Counted from the first letter of the stretch, positions 54,590-62,617 are shown. The stretch is 64,000 nucleotides of DNA from Microbispora hainanensis (GCF_036186745.1 NZ_CP108086.1:3596001-3660000); one strand, 5' to 3'. The notes: generated by a model from the letters alone, not told the origin. Numbers and translations: made by a program.

Positions 54590-55132
54590 ATGCCGTTCCT
54601 GACAGCGCTCGTTCTGGGCGTCGGCGTCCTGTGCCTGATCGACCTGGTGCTGACGGTCGGGGTGATCCGGCGGCTTCGGGCGCACGAGGAGATGCTGTCG
54701 GCGCGACCGCCGGGTGCCCCGTCCCTCGTACTGCCTCCTGGGGCGACGATCGGCGGTTTCTCCGCGGTGAGCACCGACGGCGTGCACGTCTCGGATGAGA
54801 CGCTGACCGGGACGGTCCTCGTCGGCGTCTTCTCGCCCGACTGCCCGGCCTGCCACGAACGCCTGCCGCAGTTCGCCGAGCACGCGCGGTCGTTCCCCGG
54901 AGGACGCGGCAACGTGCTGGCCGTGCTCGTCGGTGCGGAGGAGGAGATGGCCGAGGAACGGCGGGCGCTGGAGCCGGTCGCCCTGGTGCTGATCGAGGAG
55001 TTCGGCACCGGCCTGACGAAGGCGTTGCAGGTGCGCGGCTTCCCGTCCCTCGCCCTGGTCGACGAGCACGGGAGGGTGGTCGCCAGCGGCACCACCCTGG
55101 AGGACCTCGACACGATCCCCGCACACGCGTGA
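54590..55132 (+). CDS. Membrane-anchored thioredoxin-like protein (MauD/TlpA-type)
   Basis: 180 residues: an N-terminal helix (about 3-25) anchors an extracytoplasmic thioredoxin fold with the active site Cys85-Pro-Ala-Cys88 (SPDCPACHERL) and the cis-Pro loop RGFPSLALVDE. MauD proteins have the same plan and act with MauE. It lies 15 bp after the MauE-like gene and overlaps the ABC gene, so these three are a unit. The simplest role is to oxidise or isomerise disulfides in the small peptide encoded at 57543. Cytochrome-c-type TlpA function is unlikely, since no cytochrome genes are near. Confidence 0.85.
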   Translation: MPFLTALVLGVGVLCLIDLVLTVGVIRRLRAHEEMLSARPPGAPSLVLPPGATIGGFSAVSTDGVHVSDETLTGTVLVGVFSPDCPACHERLPQFAEHARSFPGGRGNVLAVLVGAEEEMAEERRALEPVALVLIEEFGTGLTKALQVRGFPSLALVDEHGRVVASGTTLEDLDTIPAHA

Positions 55133-56994
55133 CGGCCCGAGCGCGGGCGGTGGTGACCGCCCTCGGCATGGCCTGGCGGGCGGGCAGGGGGCTGACCATC
55201 GCCTTCGTCGTCCTCAGCACGCTCATGGCCGTCCTGCCGGTGACGATCGCCTGGTGCACCAAGCTGGTCCTCGACGAGATCGCCGCCGGCCGGCCCGGGG
55301 TCGGCGTGACCGCGGGCCTGGGCGCGGTGCTCGCCGGGTGCGGGGTGCTGACGGCGCTCGGGCCGCAGATCGTCCAGTACGTCAGGGACGAGAGCGGACG
55401 CAGGATCGGCCTCGCCGCCCAGGACCGCCTTTTCCGGGCCACCGAGCGGTTCGTGGGCCTCGCCAGGTTCGAGGACCCGGCGTTCCACGACCGGATCCGC
55501 ATGGCCCAGCAGCACGGCGGGGCGACCCCGGGCATGGTGGTCTCCGCCGCCCTGGGCACCGCAAGGACGGCGATGACCGGCGCCGGGTTCCTCGTCTCCC
55601 TCGTGACGATCAGCCCGTGGATGGCCGCCCTTGTGCTCGGTGCCGCGGTGCCGTCCCTGGCCGCCGAGCTCTGGCTGTCGCGGCGGCGGGCCGCGATGCT
55701 GTGGGGCATCGGCCCGGTCGAGCGCCGCGAGCTCTTCTTCGGCGAGCTTCTCGTCAACGTCCGGGCGGCCAAGGAGCTGAGGCTCTTCGGCACCGGGGCG
55801 CACCTGCGCGGGCTCATGAACGCCTACCGGCGGGCCGCGAACGCCGAGCGGAGCCGCACCGACCGGCGCGAGCTGGGCGTGCAGGCCGTCACCGGGACGA
55901 CGGCCGCGCTCGCGGCCGGGGGCGGCCTGCTGTGGGTTCTCGTGTCCGCGGCGAACGGCACGGGCGCGATCGGCGACGTGGCGCTGTTCGTGGCCGCCGT
56001 CGCCGGAGTCCAGGCCGCGGTGAGCGGTCTCGTCGTCGAGCTCGTCACCGTGCACCAGCAGGTGCTGCTGTTCGGCCACTACCTCGCCGTCCTGCACGCC
56101 GAGCCGGACCTGCCGGTCCCGGCCCGGCCCCGGCGGACGGGTCCGCTGCGCCGGGGGATCGAGCTGAAGGACGTGTGGTTCCGCTACTCGCCCGGCCACC
56201 CCTGGGCCCTGCGCGGCCTCACCCTGACCATCCCGTACGGCACCGCGGTGGCGCTCGTAGGCCGGAACGGCGCGGGCAAGAGCACGGTGGTCAAGCTCCT
56301 GTGCCGCATGTACGACCCGGAGCGCGGCTCGATCCTCTGGGACGGGATCGATCTCAGGGAGGTGGACCCGGCGGAGCTGCGGGCGCGGATCGGGGCGGTG
56401 TTCCAGGACTACATGGAATATGACATGACCGCGGCCGAGAACATCGGCCTGGGCGACCTCGCCGCGCTGGACGACCGGGGGAGGATCGAGGCGGCGGCGC
56501 GGCGGGCGGGGGTGCACGGCGTCGTGAGCCGCCTGCCCCGGGGGTACGACACGATGCTGTCCCGCGTCTTCGGCGGCCTCGTGGACCCCGCGGAGGACGG
56601 TCCCACGGATGTGGGGGTCCATCTGTCGGGCGGGCAGTGGCAGCGGGTCGCCCTGGCCCGCGCCTACCTGCGGGGCGAGAGGGACCTGCTGATCCTGGAC
56701 GAGCCCAGCTCGGGCCTCGACGCCGAGGCGGAGCACGAGATCCATCAAGGCCTGCGCGAGCACCGCCGCGGCCGTACGAGCCTGCTGATCAGCCACCGGC
56801 TCGGCGCGGTGCGCGACGCCGACCACATCGTGGTCCTGGACGGCGGGCAGGTCGCCGAGCAGGGCACGCACACCGAGCTGCTCGCGCGCGGCGGGATCTA
56901 CGCTCGCCTGTTCGCCCTGCAGGCCGAGGGATACCGGCAGCGGGAGGACCACACCGCCGCCGCCCCGCACGACCGGCTCTCGGGGGCACGATGA
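55129..56994 (+). CDS. ABC exporter, fused membrane and ATPase domains
   Basis: A 621-residue half-transporter: six membrane helices (about 10-310) and an ATPase domain with Walker A GRNGAGKST (about 379-387), signature LSGGQWQR (about 500) and Walker B LLILDEPSSGLD. Start GTG overlaps the thioredoxin gene stop by four bases. Unlike many bacteriocin exporters it has no N-terminal C39 peptidase domain, so leader removal must be done by another enzyme; the S26 peptidase gene that overlaps its 3' end is the natural candidate. The substrate is inferred to be the cysteine-rich peptide. Confidence 0.9.
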   Translation: MTARARAVVTALGMAWRAGRGLTIAFVVLSTLMAVLPVTIAWCTKLVLDEIAAGRPGVGVTAGLGAVLAGCGVLTALGPQIVQYVRDESGRRIGLAAQDRLFRATERFVGLARFEDPAFHDRIRMAQQHGGATPGMVVSAALGTARTAMTGAGFLVSLVTISPWMAALVLGAAVPSLAAELWLSRRRAAMLWGIGPVERRELFFGELLVNVRAAKELRLFGTGAHLRGLMNAYRRAANAERSRTDRRELGVQAVTGTTAALAAGGGLLWVLVSAANGTGAIGDVALFVAAVAGVQAAVSGLVVELVTVHQQVLLFGHYLAVLHAEPDLPVPARPRRTGPLRRGIELKDVWFRYSPGHPWALRGLTLTIPYGTAVALVGRNGAGKSTVVKLLCRMYDPERGSILWDGIDLREVDPAELRARIGAVFQDYMEYDMTAAENIGLGDLAALDDRGRIEAAARRAGVHGVVSRLPRGYDTMLSRVFGGLVDPAEDGPTDVGVHLSGGQWQRVALARAYLRGERDLLILDEPSSGLDAEAEHEIHQGLREHRRGRTSLLISHRLGAVRDADHIVVLDGGQVAEQGTHTELLARGGIYARLFALQAEGYRQREDHTAAAPHDRLSGAR

Positions 56995-57440
56995 CACGCA
57001 CGATGACACCCGTCCTGCTCGTCCTGCTCGCGTCGGCGCTCGGCGGCGCCGCCGCGATGGCGGCCAGACGGTCGCTGCGCGTCGTCGAGGTGCACGGGGA
57101 GAGCATGGAGCCAAGCCTGCGGTCCGGCGACCGGGTCCTCGTACGCACGCTGCGCACGGGGCGGCGCGTCCGGCGCGGTGACATCGTGGTCATCTCCCGC
57201 GTGGGCCCGGGGGAGGGGGTCACGCTCGACGGCGGCACCAACCTGGTGATCAAGCGGGCCGCGGCCGTGGCCGGGGATCCGGTCCCACCGGGATTCGAGG
57301 CGCTGGGGGAGACGCGGGTGCCGCCGGGGCGGCTGCTCGTGCTCGGGGACGATCCGTCGCGCAGCACCGACTCCCGGCAGTGGGGGCTCCTTCCGGAAAG
57401 CCGGATCACCGGTGTCGTGATCCGGCGGTTGAACGCGTGA
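56991..57440 (+). CDS. S26-family signal peptidase (type I-like), operon-specific
   Basis: 149 residues with one N-terminal helix (about 5-25). The catalytic Ser38 (HGESMEPSL) and Lys88 (NLVIKRAAAVAGD) form the signal peptidase I dyad, followed by GDDPSRSTDSRQWGLL, the conserved box E. It is shorter than housekeeping LepB but has all active-site boxes. The ATG overlaps the exporter stop. A separate peptidase inside a peptide-export operon argues for dedicated processing of the downstream product; its leader ends TRAEA, which has small residues at -1 and -3 as signal peptidase prefers (Ala24 and Ala22). Confidence 0.87.
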   Translation: MTRTMTPVLLVLLASALGGAAAMAARRSLRVVEVHGESMEPSLRSGDRVLVRTLRTGRRVRRGDIVVISRVGPGEGVTLDGGTNLVIKRAAAVAGDPVPPGFEALGETRVPPGRLLVLGDDPSRSTDSRQWGLLPESRITGVVIRRLNA

Positions 57441-57542
57441 ACCCGGCGATACAGGAATTCGTGTATCGCAGTGGTACGTCCGCGATCGAGGCCGCTCCTA
57501 ATGTCGGGCTCCGAAAAGGAGTCCCTCACAAGGAGGAACTGA

Positions 57543-57719
57543 ATGACACGGACGATTCAGCGACTGGCGGACCGGATGGTCGCCCGGCTGGTCCCGGCCA
57601 CCCGCGCGGAGGCGGTCAACTGCTGGTACGAGAGCACAGGCTGCGTCCAGCGCTACTGCTGCACCGGGTCGGGGATCCCCGGCGGCAGTTACTGCACATA
57701 CTGGCAGTACATCTGCTAG
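57543..57719 (+). CDS. Six-cysteine secreted peptide precursor with C-C-CC-C-C framework
   Basis: A 58-residue gene with a near-perfect ribosome site (AGGAGG six bases before the ATG). Residues 1-24 form a basic amphipathic leader-like segment (MTRTIQRLADRMVARLVPAT, then RAEA). Residues 25-58 are aromatic (W28, Y29, Y38, Y50, Y53, W54, Y56) with Cys at 27, 34, 39, 40, 51 and 58, giving C-x6-C-x4-CC-x10-C-x6-C and ending in Cys. No Ser/Thr-rich lanthipeptide core, no modifying-enzyme gene. The preceding genes (MauE-like, thioredoxin-like, exporter, S26 peptidase) fit oxidation, export and trimming. Target and activity are unknown. A 102-bp gap separates it from the peptidase gene and a hairpin follows. 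Confidence 0.82.
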   Translation: MTRTIQRLADRMVARLVPATRAEAVNCWYESTGCVQRYCCTGSGIPGGSYCTYWQYIC

Positions 57720-57737
57720 ACGGACACGGCGGAGCGT

Positions 57738-57766
57738 CCTTCGCGCGAATTCTCCTCGCGCGAAGG
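57738..57766. terminator. Hairpin terminator after the peptide gene
   Basis: CCTTCGCGCGA (57738-57748) and TCGCGCGAAGG (57756-57766) form a perfect 11-bp stem over a seven-base loop, between the convergent peptide and SARP genes. No T-run follows, so it may also limit read-through from both sides or protect the short mRNA. Confidence 0.78.
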
Positions 57767-57790
57767 GCGCCCCGCTTTCGAATGGCCACC

Positions 57791-59629
57791 CTAGACGGCC
57801 GAATTCCCGTTCGCGGGTTTTCCTGCTGTTCTGGCGATTTCCATGGCGTACAGGCGGGTGAGGTCGTTCATCCGGTAGTGGTCCGGGGCGATCGGCTTCA
57901 TCAGGCGGAGATCGGCCAGCCTGCCGAGTGCCGCCCACGCCGTACGCCGGTCACGGCCGAGGAGCCCCGCCGCCGTCGCCGACCCGCAGTCGGCCATGCC
58001 ACGCTCGCCGAGGCGGTGGAACAGGGCGAGCGCGCTGCCGTTCGCCGTCCCCCCGCACTGCCGCAGGGCCTGGTAGTCGAGGTCGAGGGCGCTGCGTACG
58101 GAAAGGTCGCCGCAGGTCAGCAGGTCGAGCCGGTGCTCCTCGCAGGCCAGCATGTCGGCGAACGCCGCCAGCGTCCACTCCCGCCGGACCGCCAGCCGCT
58201 TGCCCGCGATCCGCAGTGCGAGCGGCAGGTTGTCGCAGAGCCGGGCCACCCTCCTCACCTGCTCGGGATCGACCCGGTCCCGGCCGCAGAGCCGCACCAG
58301 CAGCTCGTACGCCGCGTCGTCCGGCAGGGGAGCGAGCGGCAGATGGTCGACGTCGTCGAGCGCCCCGAGGACCATCCTGCTGGTGATGACGAACCGGCAG
58401 CCGGGACAGACGCCGACCAGCGGGCGCACCTGGCCCTCGTCGGTCACGTTGTCGAGAAGGACGAGCACCCGCCTGCCGGCCGTGGCGCTCCCGAGCTGGA
58501 GCACCGCGTCGTCGAGGTCGGCGGCGATCTCGTCGTCCGCCAGCCCCAGCAGTCCCAGCAGCCGGGCCGGCGTCTCGTACGCGCCGGGCCGGGGAAGGGT
58601 CCGCAGGTCGACGTGGAACACGCCGCCGGGGAAGGCCGGCGCCGCCATCCGTACGGCGTGCAGAGCGAGGGCCGACTTGCCCACCCCCGCAGGGCCGTGC
58701 ACGGCGACCGGCCGGACGGGCCGCGAGGGTGCGGCGGTGATCGCGGCCACGAGCTCGTTCAGCTCCGCATCGCGGCCCACGAGACTCACGAGACTTCCGG
58801 GGCCCGCGACCGGTGTCGGCCCTGCCTCCGACACGGGGGCCGGACGGGACGGATCGAGGGCGGGGTCCCGCCGGAGGATTCGCCGGTGCAGCTCGGCCAG
58901 CTCGGGACCGGGCTCGACGCCCAGCTCCTCCGCCAGGAACGCGCGGGCCTGGCCGTACGCGGCGAGCGCGGCGGCGGAGTCGCCGGTGCGATACAGCGCG
59001 AGCATGAGGCTGCCCCACAGCCGCTCCCTGGTGGGATGAGCGGCCACCGTCTCCCGAAGCTCCGGCACGGCGTCGGCGTGCTCGCCCAGCATGAGGCGGG
59101 CCTCCGCCTGCGCCTCCAGGGCCAGGCAGCGCTGCTCGGCGAGCGCGTCCAGGCGCGGGCCGAGCGCCGCCGACCTGGGCACGTCCTCGGCCGGCGCGCC
59201 GCGCCACCGGGTGAGGGCCGCCGACAGGTGCCGCAACGCCGTCTCCGGCCGCCCGGCCGACAGCGCCTGCCTGCCCTGCCGCAGGGCGTCGGCGAACTCG
59301 CTGACGTCGAGCTCGCCGGGGTGCACGGTGAGGACGTAGCCGGGCGGCCGGGCCGTCAGCCGGTCGCCGTCGCCGAGCGTCCCCCGCAGCCGGTTGACGT
59401 AGGTGCGGACGTTGGCGACGGCCGAGCGGGGCGGCTCCTCGTCCCACACCGCCATGACCAGCCGGTCGATCGACACGACCCGATTGGGTTCGAGCAGCAG
59501 CGCGGTCAGCAGGGCGCGCTGTTTGGGCGAGCCGAGCGGGACCGGCCTGCCGTTCCTCCTGACCTCGACCGGGCCCAGCAAGCCGAACCGAAGGTTCGAT
59601 CCGCCCTCCGGATCGGATGATCGGTGCAC
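57791..59629 (-). CDS. AfsR/SARP-family transcriptional activator with NB-ARC ATPase
   Basis: 612 residues. The N-terminal OmpR-like winged helix (about 10-95, SPKQRALLTALLLEPNRVVS) plus BTAD (about 100-245) is the SARP core; an NB-ARC-type ATPase follows with Walker A GPAGVGKSALALH (about 312-324) and Walker B RVLVLLDN. The C-terminal TPR half of AfsR is missing, so it is a medium-length form. The GTG at 59629 has GGAGG eight bases upstream. SARPs activate secondary-metabolite operons; this one faces the peptide operon and is divergent from a TetR gene, so it is the presumed pathway activator. Confidence 0.92.
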   Translation of the reverse strand: MHRSSDPEGGSNLRFGLLGPVEVRRNGRPVPLGSPKQRALLTALLLEPNRVVSIDRLVMAVWDEEPPRSAVANVRTYVNRLRGTLGDGDRLTARPPGYVLTVHPGELDVSEFADALRQGRQALSAGRPETALRHLSAALTRWRGAPAEDVPRSAALGPRLDALAEQRCLALEAQAEARLMLGEHADAVPELRETVAAHPTRERLWGSLMLALYRTGDSAAALAAYGQARAFLAEELGVEPGPELAELHRRILRRDPALDPSRPAPVSEAGPTPVAGPGSLVSLVGRDAELNELVAAITAAPSRPVRPVAVHGPAGVGKSALALHAVRMAAPAFPGGVFHVDLRTLPRPGAYETPARLLGLLGLADDEIAADLDDAVLQLGSATAGRRVLVLLDNVTDEGQVRPLVGVCPGCRFVITSRMVLGALDDVDHLPLAPLPDDAAYELLVRLCGRDRVDPEQVRRVARLCDNLPLALRIAGKRLAVRREWTLAAFADMLACEEHRLDLLTCGDLSVRSALDLDYQALRQCGGTANGSALALFHRLGERGMADCGSATAAGLLGRDRRTAWAALGRLADLRLMKPIAPDHYRMNDLTRLYAMEIARTAGKPANGNSAV

Positions 59630-59724
59630 GACGGGACCTCCGTAGGCGTCTCGCGAGGAGCGTCTGAAGAGAACCCCACGAAGATCCCTGCCCGCCGCGA
59701 ACCCGCACAAGCCCGGCAAGTGTC

Positions 59725-59737
59725 CGGAACAGTTCCG
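59725..59737. promoter_or_regulatory. Palindrome CGGAAC-A-GTTCCG between SARP and tetR
   Basis: A perfect 13-bp inverted repeat with a one-base centre lies in the 163-bp divergent gap, about 25 bp upstream of a -10-like TACGGT facing tetR. It is the best candidate binding site for the TetR protein, which would then control itself and the SARP gene. Confidence 0.55.
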
Positions 59738-59792
59738 AACCGGGCCCGCCATACGGTGATTAGGGGGGATCCACGGGGGAACCGACTACCGC

Positions 59793-60446
59793 ATGACGGG
59801 TACGGGCAACGGGGACCTGTCCGACCGCGTTCTCCAGGTGGCGACCCGCCTGTTCGCCGGGCTGGGTTACGACGGCACGGACCTCAGGCAGATCGCCGAC
59901 GCCGCGGGCACTGACGTCGCCTACATCAAACGGCAGTTCGGCGACAAGCGAGAGATCTATCTCGAGGTCATGGACTTCATGAACAGCGCTCACAACGCCG
60001 TCCTGGAGAAAGGGATCAAGGACATCGTCGGCGCCCCGCCCGACCAGAAGATCGTCGCCCTGCACCGGCTTCTCGACCGATATATCGACTTCTGCTGCAA
60101 CCAGCCGGAATATCCGGCGCTCTACACCCACAGGTGGCTCGCCGACGCCACCGACATCCCCGAGCTGGAGCCGATGTACGCCGCTCCGGCGGCGCAGTTC
60201 GTGATCGACACCATCTCCCCGATGGTGACCGCCCCGGACGTGGACGTGGACTACACGATCAACGCGGTGATCTGGTGCGTGCACAGCTTCGTGCAGAGCG
60301 GCGTGTACGACAGGTCGGGCCAGAGATACGACCACAAGCACCCCGGCGCGCTGTGGCGCTTCCGCACCTTTCTGCACCAGATGGTCCACCGCACGCTCCG
60401 CCTGCCGGGGGACCCCCCACCGGTGCCGCGTCCCGCGCGCAGGTGA
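59793..60446 (+). CDS. TetR/AcrR-family transcriptional regulator
   Basis: 217 residues. The helix-turn-helix (about 12-60) reads VATRLFAGLGYDGTDLRQIADAAGTD with recognition segment VAYIKRQFGDKREIYLEV, a standard TetR N-domain; YIKRQFGDK replaces the more common YYHFxxK. The C-terminal ligand domain has a CC pair (YIDFCCNQPEYPAL) and a later Cys. It is divergent from the SARP gene and may repress it, giving a TetR-SARP-peptide cascade; this is inference from placement and the shared palindrome. Confidence 0.92.
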   Translation: MTGTGNGDLSDRVLQVATRLFAGLGYDGTDLRQIADAAGTDVAYIKRQFGDKREIYLEVMDFMNSAHNAVLEKGIKDIVGAPPDQKIVALHRLLDRYIDFCCNQPEYPALYTHRWLADATDIPELEPMYAAPAAQFVIDTISPMVTAPDVDVDYTINAVIWCVHSFVQSGVYDRSGQRYDHKHPGALWRFRTFLHQMVHRTLRLPGDPPPVPRPARR

Positions 60447-60465
60447 ACCGCTTCCTGCCCGCGGG

Positions 60466-60641
60466 TTCCCCGGCTACGGCGGCTCGCTCGGCTTCGCCGA
60501 CCAGGCGACCGGCCTGGCCTTCGGCTACGTCATGAACCACATCCAGGAAGGCGTACCGGACCGGAGAGCCGGCCACCCTCCTCGACGCGGTCCGCAGCGC
60601 GCTCGCGAGCGGGGAGATTCACAGAAGTACAGTTCTGTGAA
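60466..60641 (+). pseudogene. C-terminal fragment of a serine hydrolase (beta-lactamase-like), frameshifted
   Basis: FPGYGGSLGFADQATGLAFG and YVMNHIQEG correspond to the C-terminal region of class C beta-lactamase/EstB-like hydrolases (the HxG-type segment and FGYVMN). After 60555 the homology continues one frame away as EPATLLDAVRSAL and stops at a TGA at 60639-60641. The catalytic SxxK and YxN regions are absent. It is a decayed fragment next to the accessory cluster. Confidence 0.65.
60618..60641. promoter_or_regulatory. Perfect 24-bp inverted repeat TTCACAGAA-N6-TTCTGTGAA
   Basis: Nine-base arms with a six-base spacer form an exact palindrome, markedly AT-richer than the surroundings, with a third CTCTGTG half-site following at 60648-60654. 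It looks like an operator, yet what follows is gene debris, so it may be left from a lost regulated gene. Confidence 0.6.
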
Positions 60642-60898
60642 CTACACCTCTGTGCCGGCCTGCGCCCGCGACCTCCTCGCGGCCCGCCGAGCTGCTGGCC
60701 TCGGCCGCCGGGGACTCCCGGTATCCGCCTGATCGGCCTCGACGACATCTACGCCCCGAGCGCGTCCGGCTGAGGCCCCGCCGGTCCCGGCCGCCATCGC
60801 CAGGGAGGCCGCCGACCGGCACCTGGCCCTGTGGTGCGAGCGCGACGGCGACGAGTCCGTGGACGTACGCCTGACCACCAGATCACGCCACCGGTCAC
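60642..60898 (+). other. Non-coding stretch with further short gene remnants
   Basis: Two short protein-like pieces are visible in different frames: RLIGLDDIYAPSASG ending at a TGA near 60773, and APPVPAAIAREAADRHLALW continuing to WCERDGDESVDVRL near 60850. Neither has a start or a full domain, and I cannot name the parents. No intact gene lies in this stretch before the convergent ATP-binding-protein gene. Confidence 0.5.
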
Positions 60899-62605
60899 TC
60901 AGCGCGGAAAGGCAGGCCCTGGCCCATACCTGACTCCAGTCCCGCCGCGCGCGTCTCCGATCTTCTCGAGAATCCGGCGTGCACGCAGGTCGTTGAGCAT
61001 GTCGCGCGCCGCGTACACCTGAATGTCGAAGAGGCGCTGCAGGGTGCGGTTCGTCACGAAGCCGTACTCGCGAACGTGATCGATGATCTTCTGGTCCATC
61101 CCGTCCACACCCCGGCGCCGGTAGGTGATTGCCCGGGACATCGCGGCGACCGTCTCGGCCCGCAGGCGATACGTGGGAAACAGTTTTCTGGCGGTGCGTC
61201 TGCTCGGCTCCAGCAGACCGTGCTCCTCCGCCATCGACATGAGCACTTCCTGGGCCTCCTCGGGAGGACGCTGGATCACGGCGGCGAGCCGGAGCGCGTC
61301 GATCGCGCTGTCGCGGCGGAGATGCGACAGCGTGAGCAGGACGTTGACATCGCGCGCCGCCTTCGCGGGCAACTCGCCGACGAAGCGGACGAAGGCATCG
61401 TTGCCGATGCCGCCGGAGAGCGTCGCGCGCACGAGGGTGCCGCTGTCTTCGATCGACGGAGGTTCCTTGCCCACGCGAAGCATCTCCCGATAGGCCCGGT
61501 CGATGCCCTGCCCCGTGCGCTCAGCCAACTGCAGAGTGGAGATGGCTTCGGTCAAAAGCCGGTTACGCGGCGTCGAAGGGTGCGTGAGGATGTTTTCCGG
61601 GGTGACCCCGGCGACAAGCCCTCCAGGACTCGTGATGACCAGCCGTTCGGGGGAGTGCTCTATGTCCACCGTCCCACTGGTCTCGTAGGAACGATGGATG
61701 AAGGCGTTGACGATCAGTTCTCGTACGGCGTCCTGCGGATAGTCGGTGAGCTGGAGCTGCACACCGCCGGAAATCGTGAGCGGGTGGATCTCCCGGCGCG
61801 TGGCGACCGCGTCCGACATCACTTCGAGCGCCGCCAGCAGGGGCCGGGTCCCTCTGCTCCTGCCCGTCGCCTCGCTGCCCAAGGTGGGGCGGAATTGATA
61901 GGAGTATCCGTAGCTGGGGACCACGGTGCGCAGCACCCGCTCGTCGGCGAGCAGGAGGACCCCGGCGTTGGTGACACCGCCGTCCGGAGTGATGAGTCGC
62001 AGCGCTTCGAGCATCGCTCGGTCGGACAGCGCTGCGAGGTGATCGCGGCCCGCTGCCACCAGCAGGTCACGAAGCCGGGCGATTTCCACCGCGCTCAGGT
62101 CCTCGAGCCCCGCACCGGACGCCTCGGCGGACCAGTCGATCTGACCCCGCGCGATCATGACCTCGCGCTGCTGCGAGGGGGGAAACGGAAGGCACTCCTT
62201 GCCGAGGCGACGAGTGGCGAGACCCGCGGCGTTGCTGTGCGGCATGACTCCGCGGGGAACGGACAGGGCGACCAGCCGGACGCCGTCCACGATCCTTTCC
62301 ACGACGAATGGTGTGATCGGCGGAGACGTCCGGTCGAAGACCCCTTTGCGGAGGCCGTCCAAGGTGTAGGAGGTGGGCACGCCGCGCAAGGCGTCCGCTC
62401 TCACCGTCGCCTTGTCGTCCACCCCCAAGACGACGGTGCCGCCTTGGGCGTTGATGAAGCAGACCAGGGCATCGGCGAGCAGGGCGAAGGTCGCCTTGGG
62501 AGAGTCGGCGACAAGTTTGAAGTCCAGGGTTTCCGACTCCAGGGCGTCCGCCGGCACGCCTTTGCCGACGGCGTCGAGGACGGCACTGAGTGCCTCCGGT
62601 TCCAT
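60899..62605 (-). CDS. AlbA_2/Schlafen-type ATP-binding putative regulator
   Basis: 568 residues. The N-terminal AlbA_2 (Schlafen AAA_4-like) domain (about 15-150) has ESETLDFKLV and INAQGGTVVLGVDDKATVR. A central GHKL-like ATPase (about 280-400) has RELIVNAFIHRSYE as N-box and RTGQGIDRAYREM as glycine loop. The C-terminal part (about 420-560) is one or more winged helices. Such proteins are annotated as putative transcriptional regulators or defence-linked ATPases; no toxin partner adjoins. A TAGTAT seven bases before the ATG implies a leaderless mRNA, with a large palindrome upstream that could be its own binding site. Confidence 0.85.
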   Translation of the reverse strand: MEPEALSAVLDAVGKGVPADALESETLDFKLVADSPKATFALLADALVCFINAQGGTVVLGVDDKATVRADALRGVPTSYTLDGLRKGVFDRTSPPITPFVVERIVDGVRLVALSVPRGVMPHSNAAGLATRRLGKECLPFPPSQQREVMIARGQIDWSAEASGAGLEDLSAVEIARLRDLLVAAGRDHLAALSDRAMLEALRLITPDGGVTNAGVLLLADERVLRTVVPSYGYSYQFRPTLGSEATGRSRGTRPLLAALEVMSDAVATRREIHPLTISGGVQLQLTDYPQDAVRELIVNAFIHRSYETSGTVDIEHSPERLVITSPGGLVAGVTPENILTHPSTPRNRLLTEAISTLQLAERTGQGIDRAYREMLRVGKEPPSIEDSGTLVRATLSGGIGNDAFVRFVGELPAKAARDVNVLLTLSHLRRDSAIDALRLAAVIQRPPEEAQEVLMSMAEEHGLLEPSRRTARKLFPTYRLRAETVAAMSRAITYRRRGVDGMDQKIIDHVREYGFVTNRTLQRLFDIQVYAARDMLNDLRARRILEKIGDARGGTGVRYGPGPAFPR

Positions 62606-62617
62606 GTCACTGATACT

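Noticed and set aside
54017-55132. Methylamine utilisation (mau) locus
   Set aside because: Only MauE- and MauD-like genes are present; the dehydrogenase subunits and other mau genes are absent.
57441-57542. A second precursor peptide reading from a GTG at 57437
   Set aside because: The frame (NPAIQEFVYRSG...) does not stop before the real peptide gene and lacks cysteines and a ribosome site; this stretch is better seen as a leader.
54017-57719. Lanthipeptide, lasso-peptide or thiopeptide cluster
   Set aside because: No LanM/LanB/LanC, lasso cyclase, YcaO or radical-SAM gene is present; the redox pair and six cysteines suit disulfides instead.
57380-59620. A 746-codon plus-strand frame running through the peptide gene and opposite the SARP gene
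   Set aside because: It has no domain content and overlaps two well-supported genes; the SARP on the minus strand has full motifs and a strong ribosome site.
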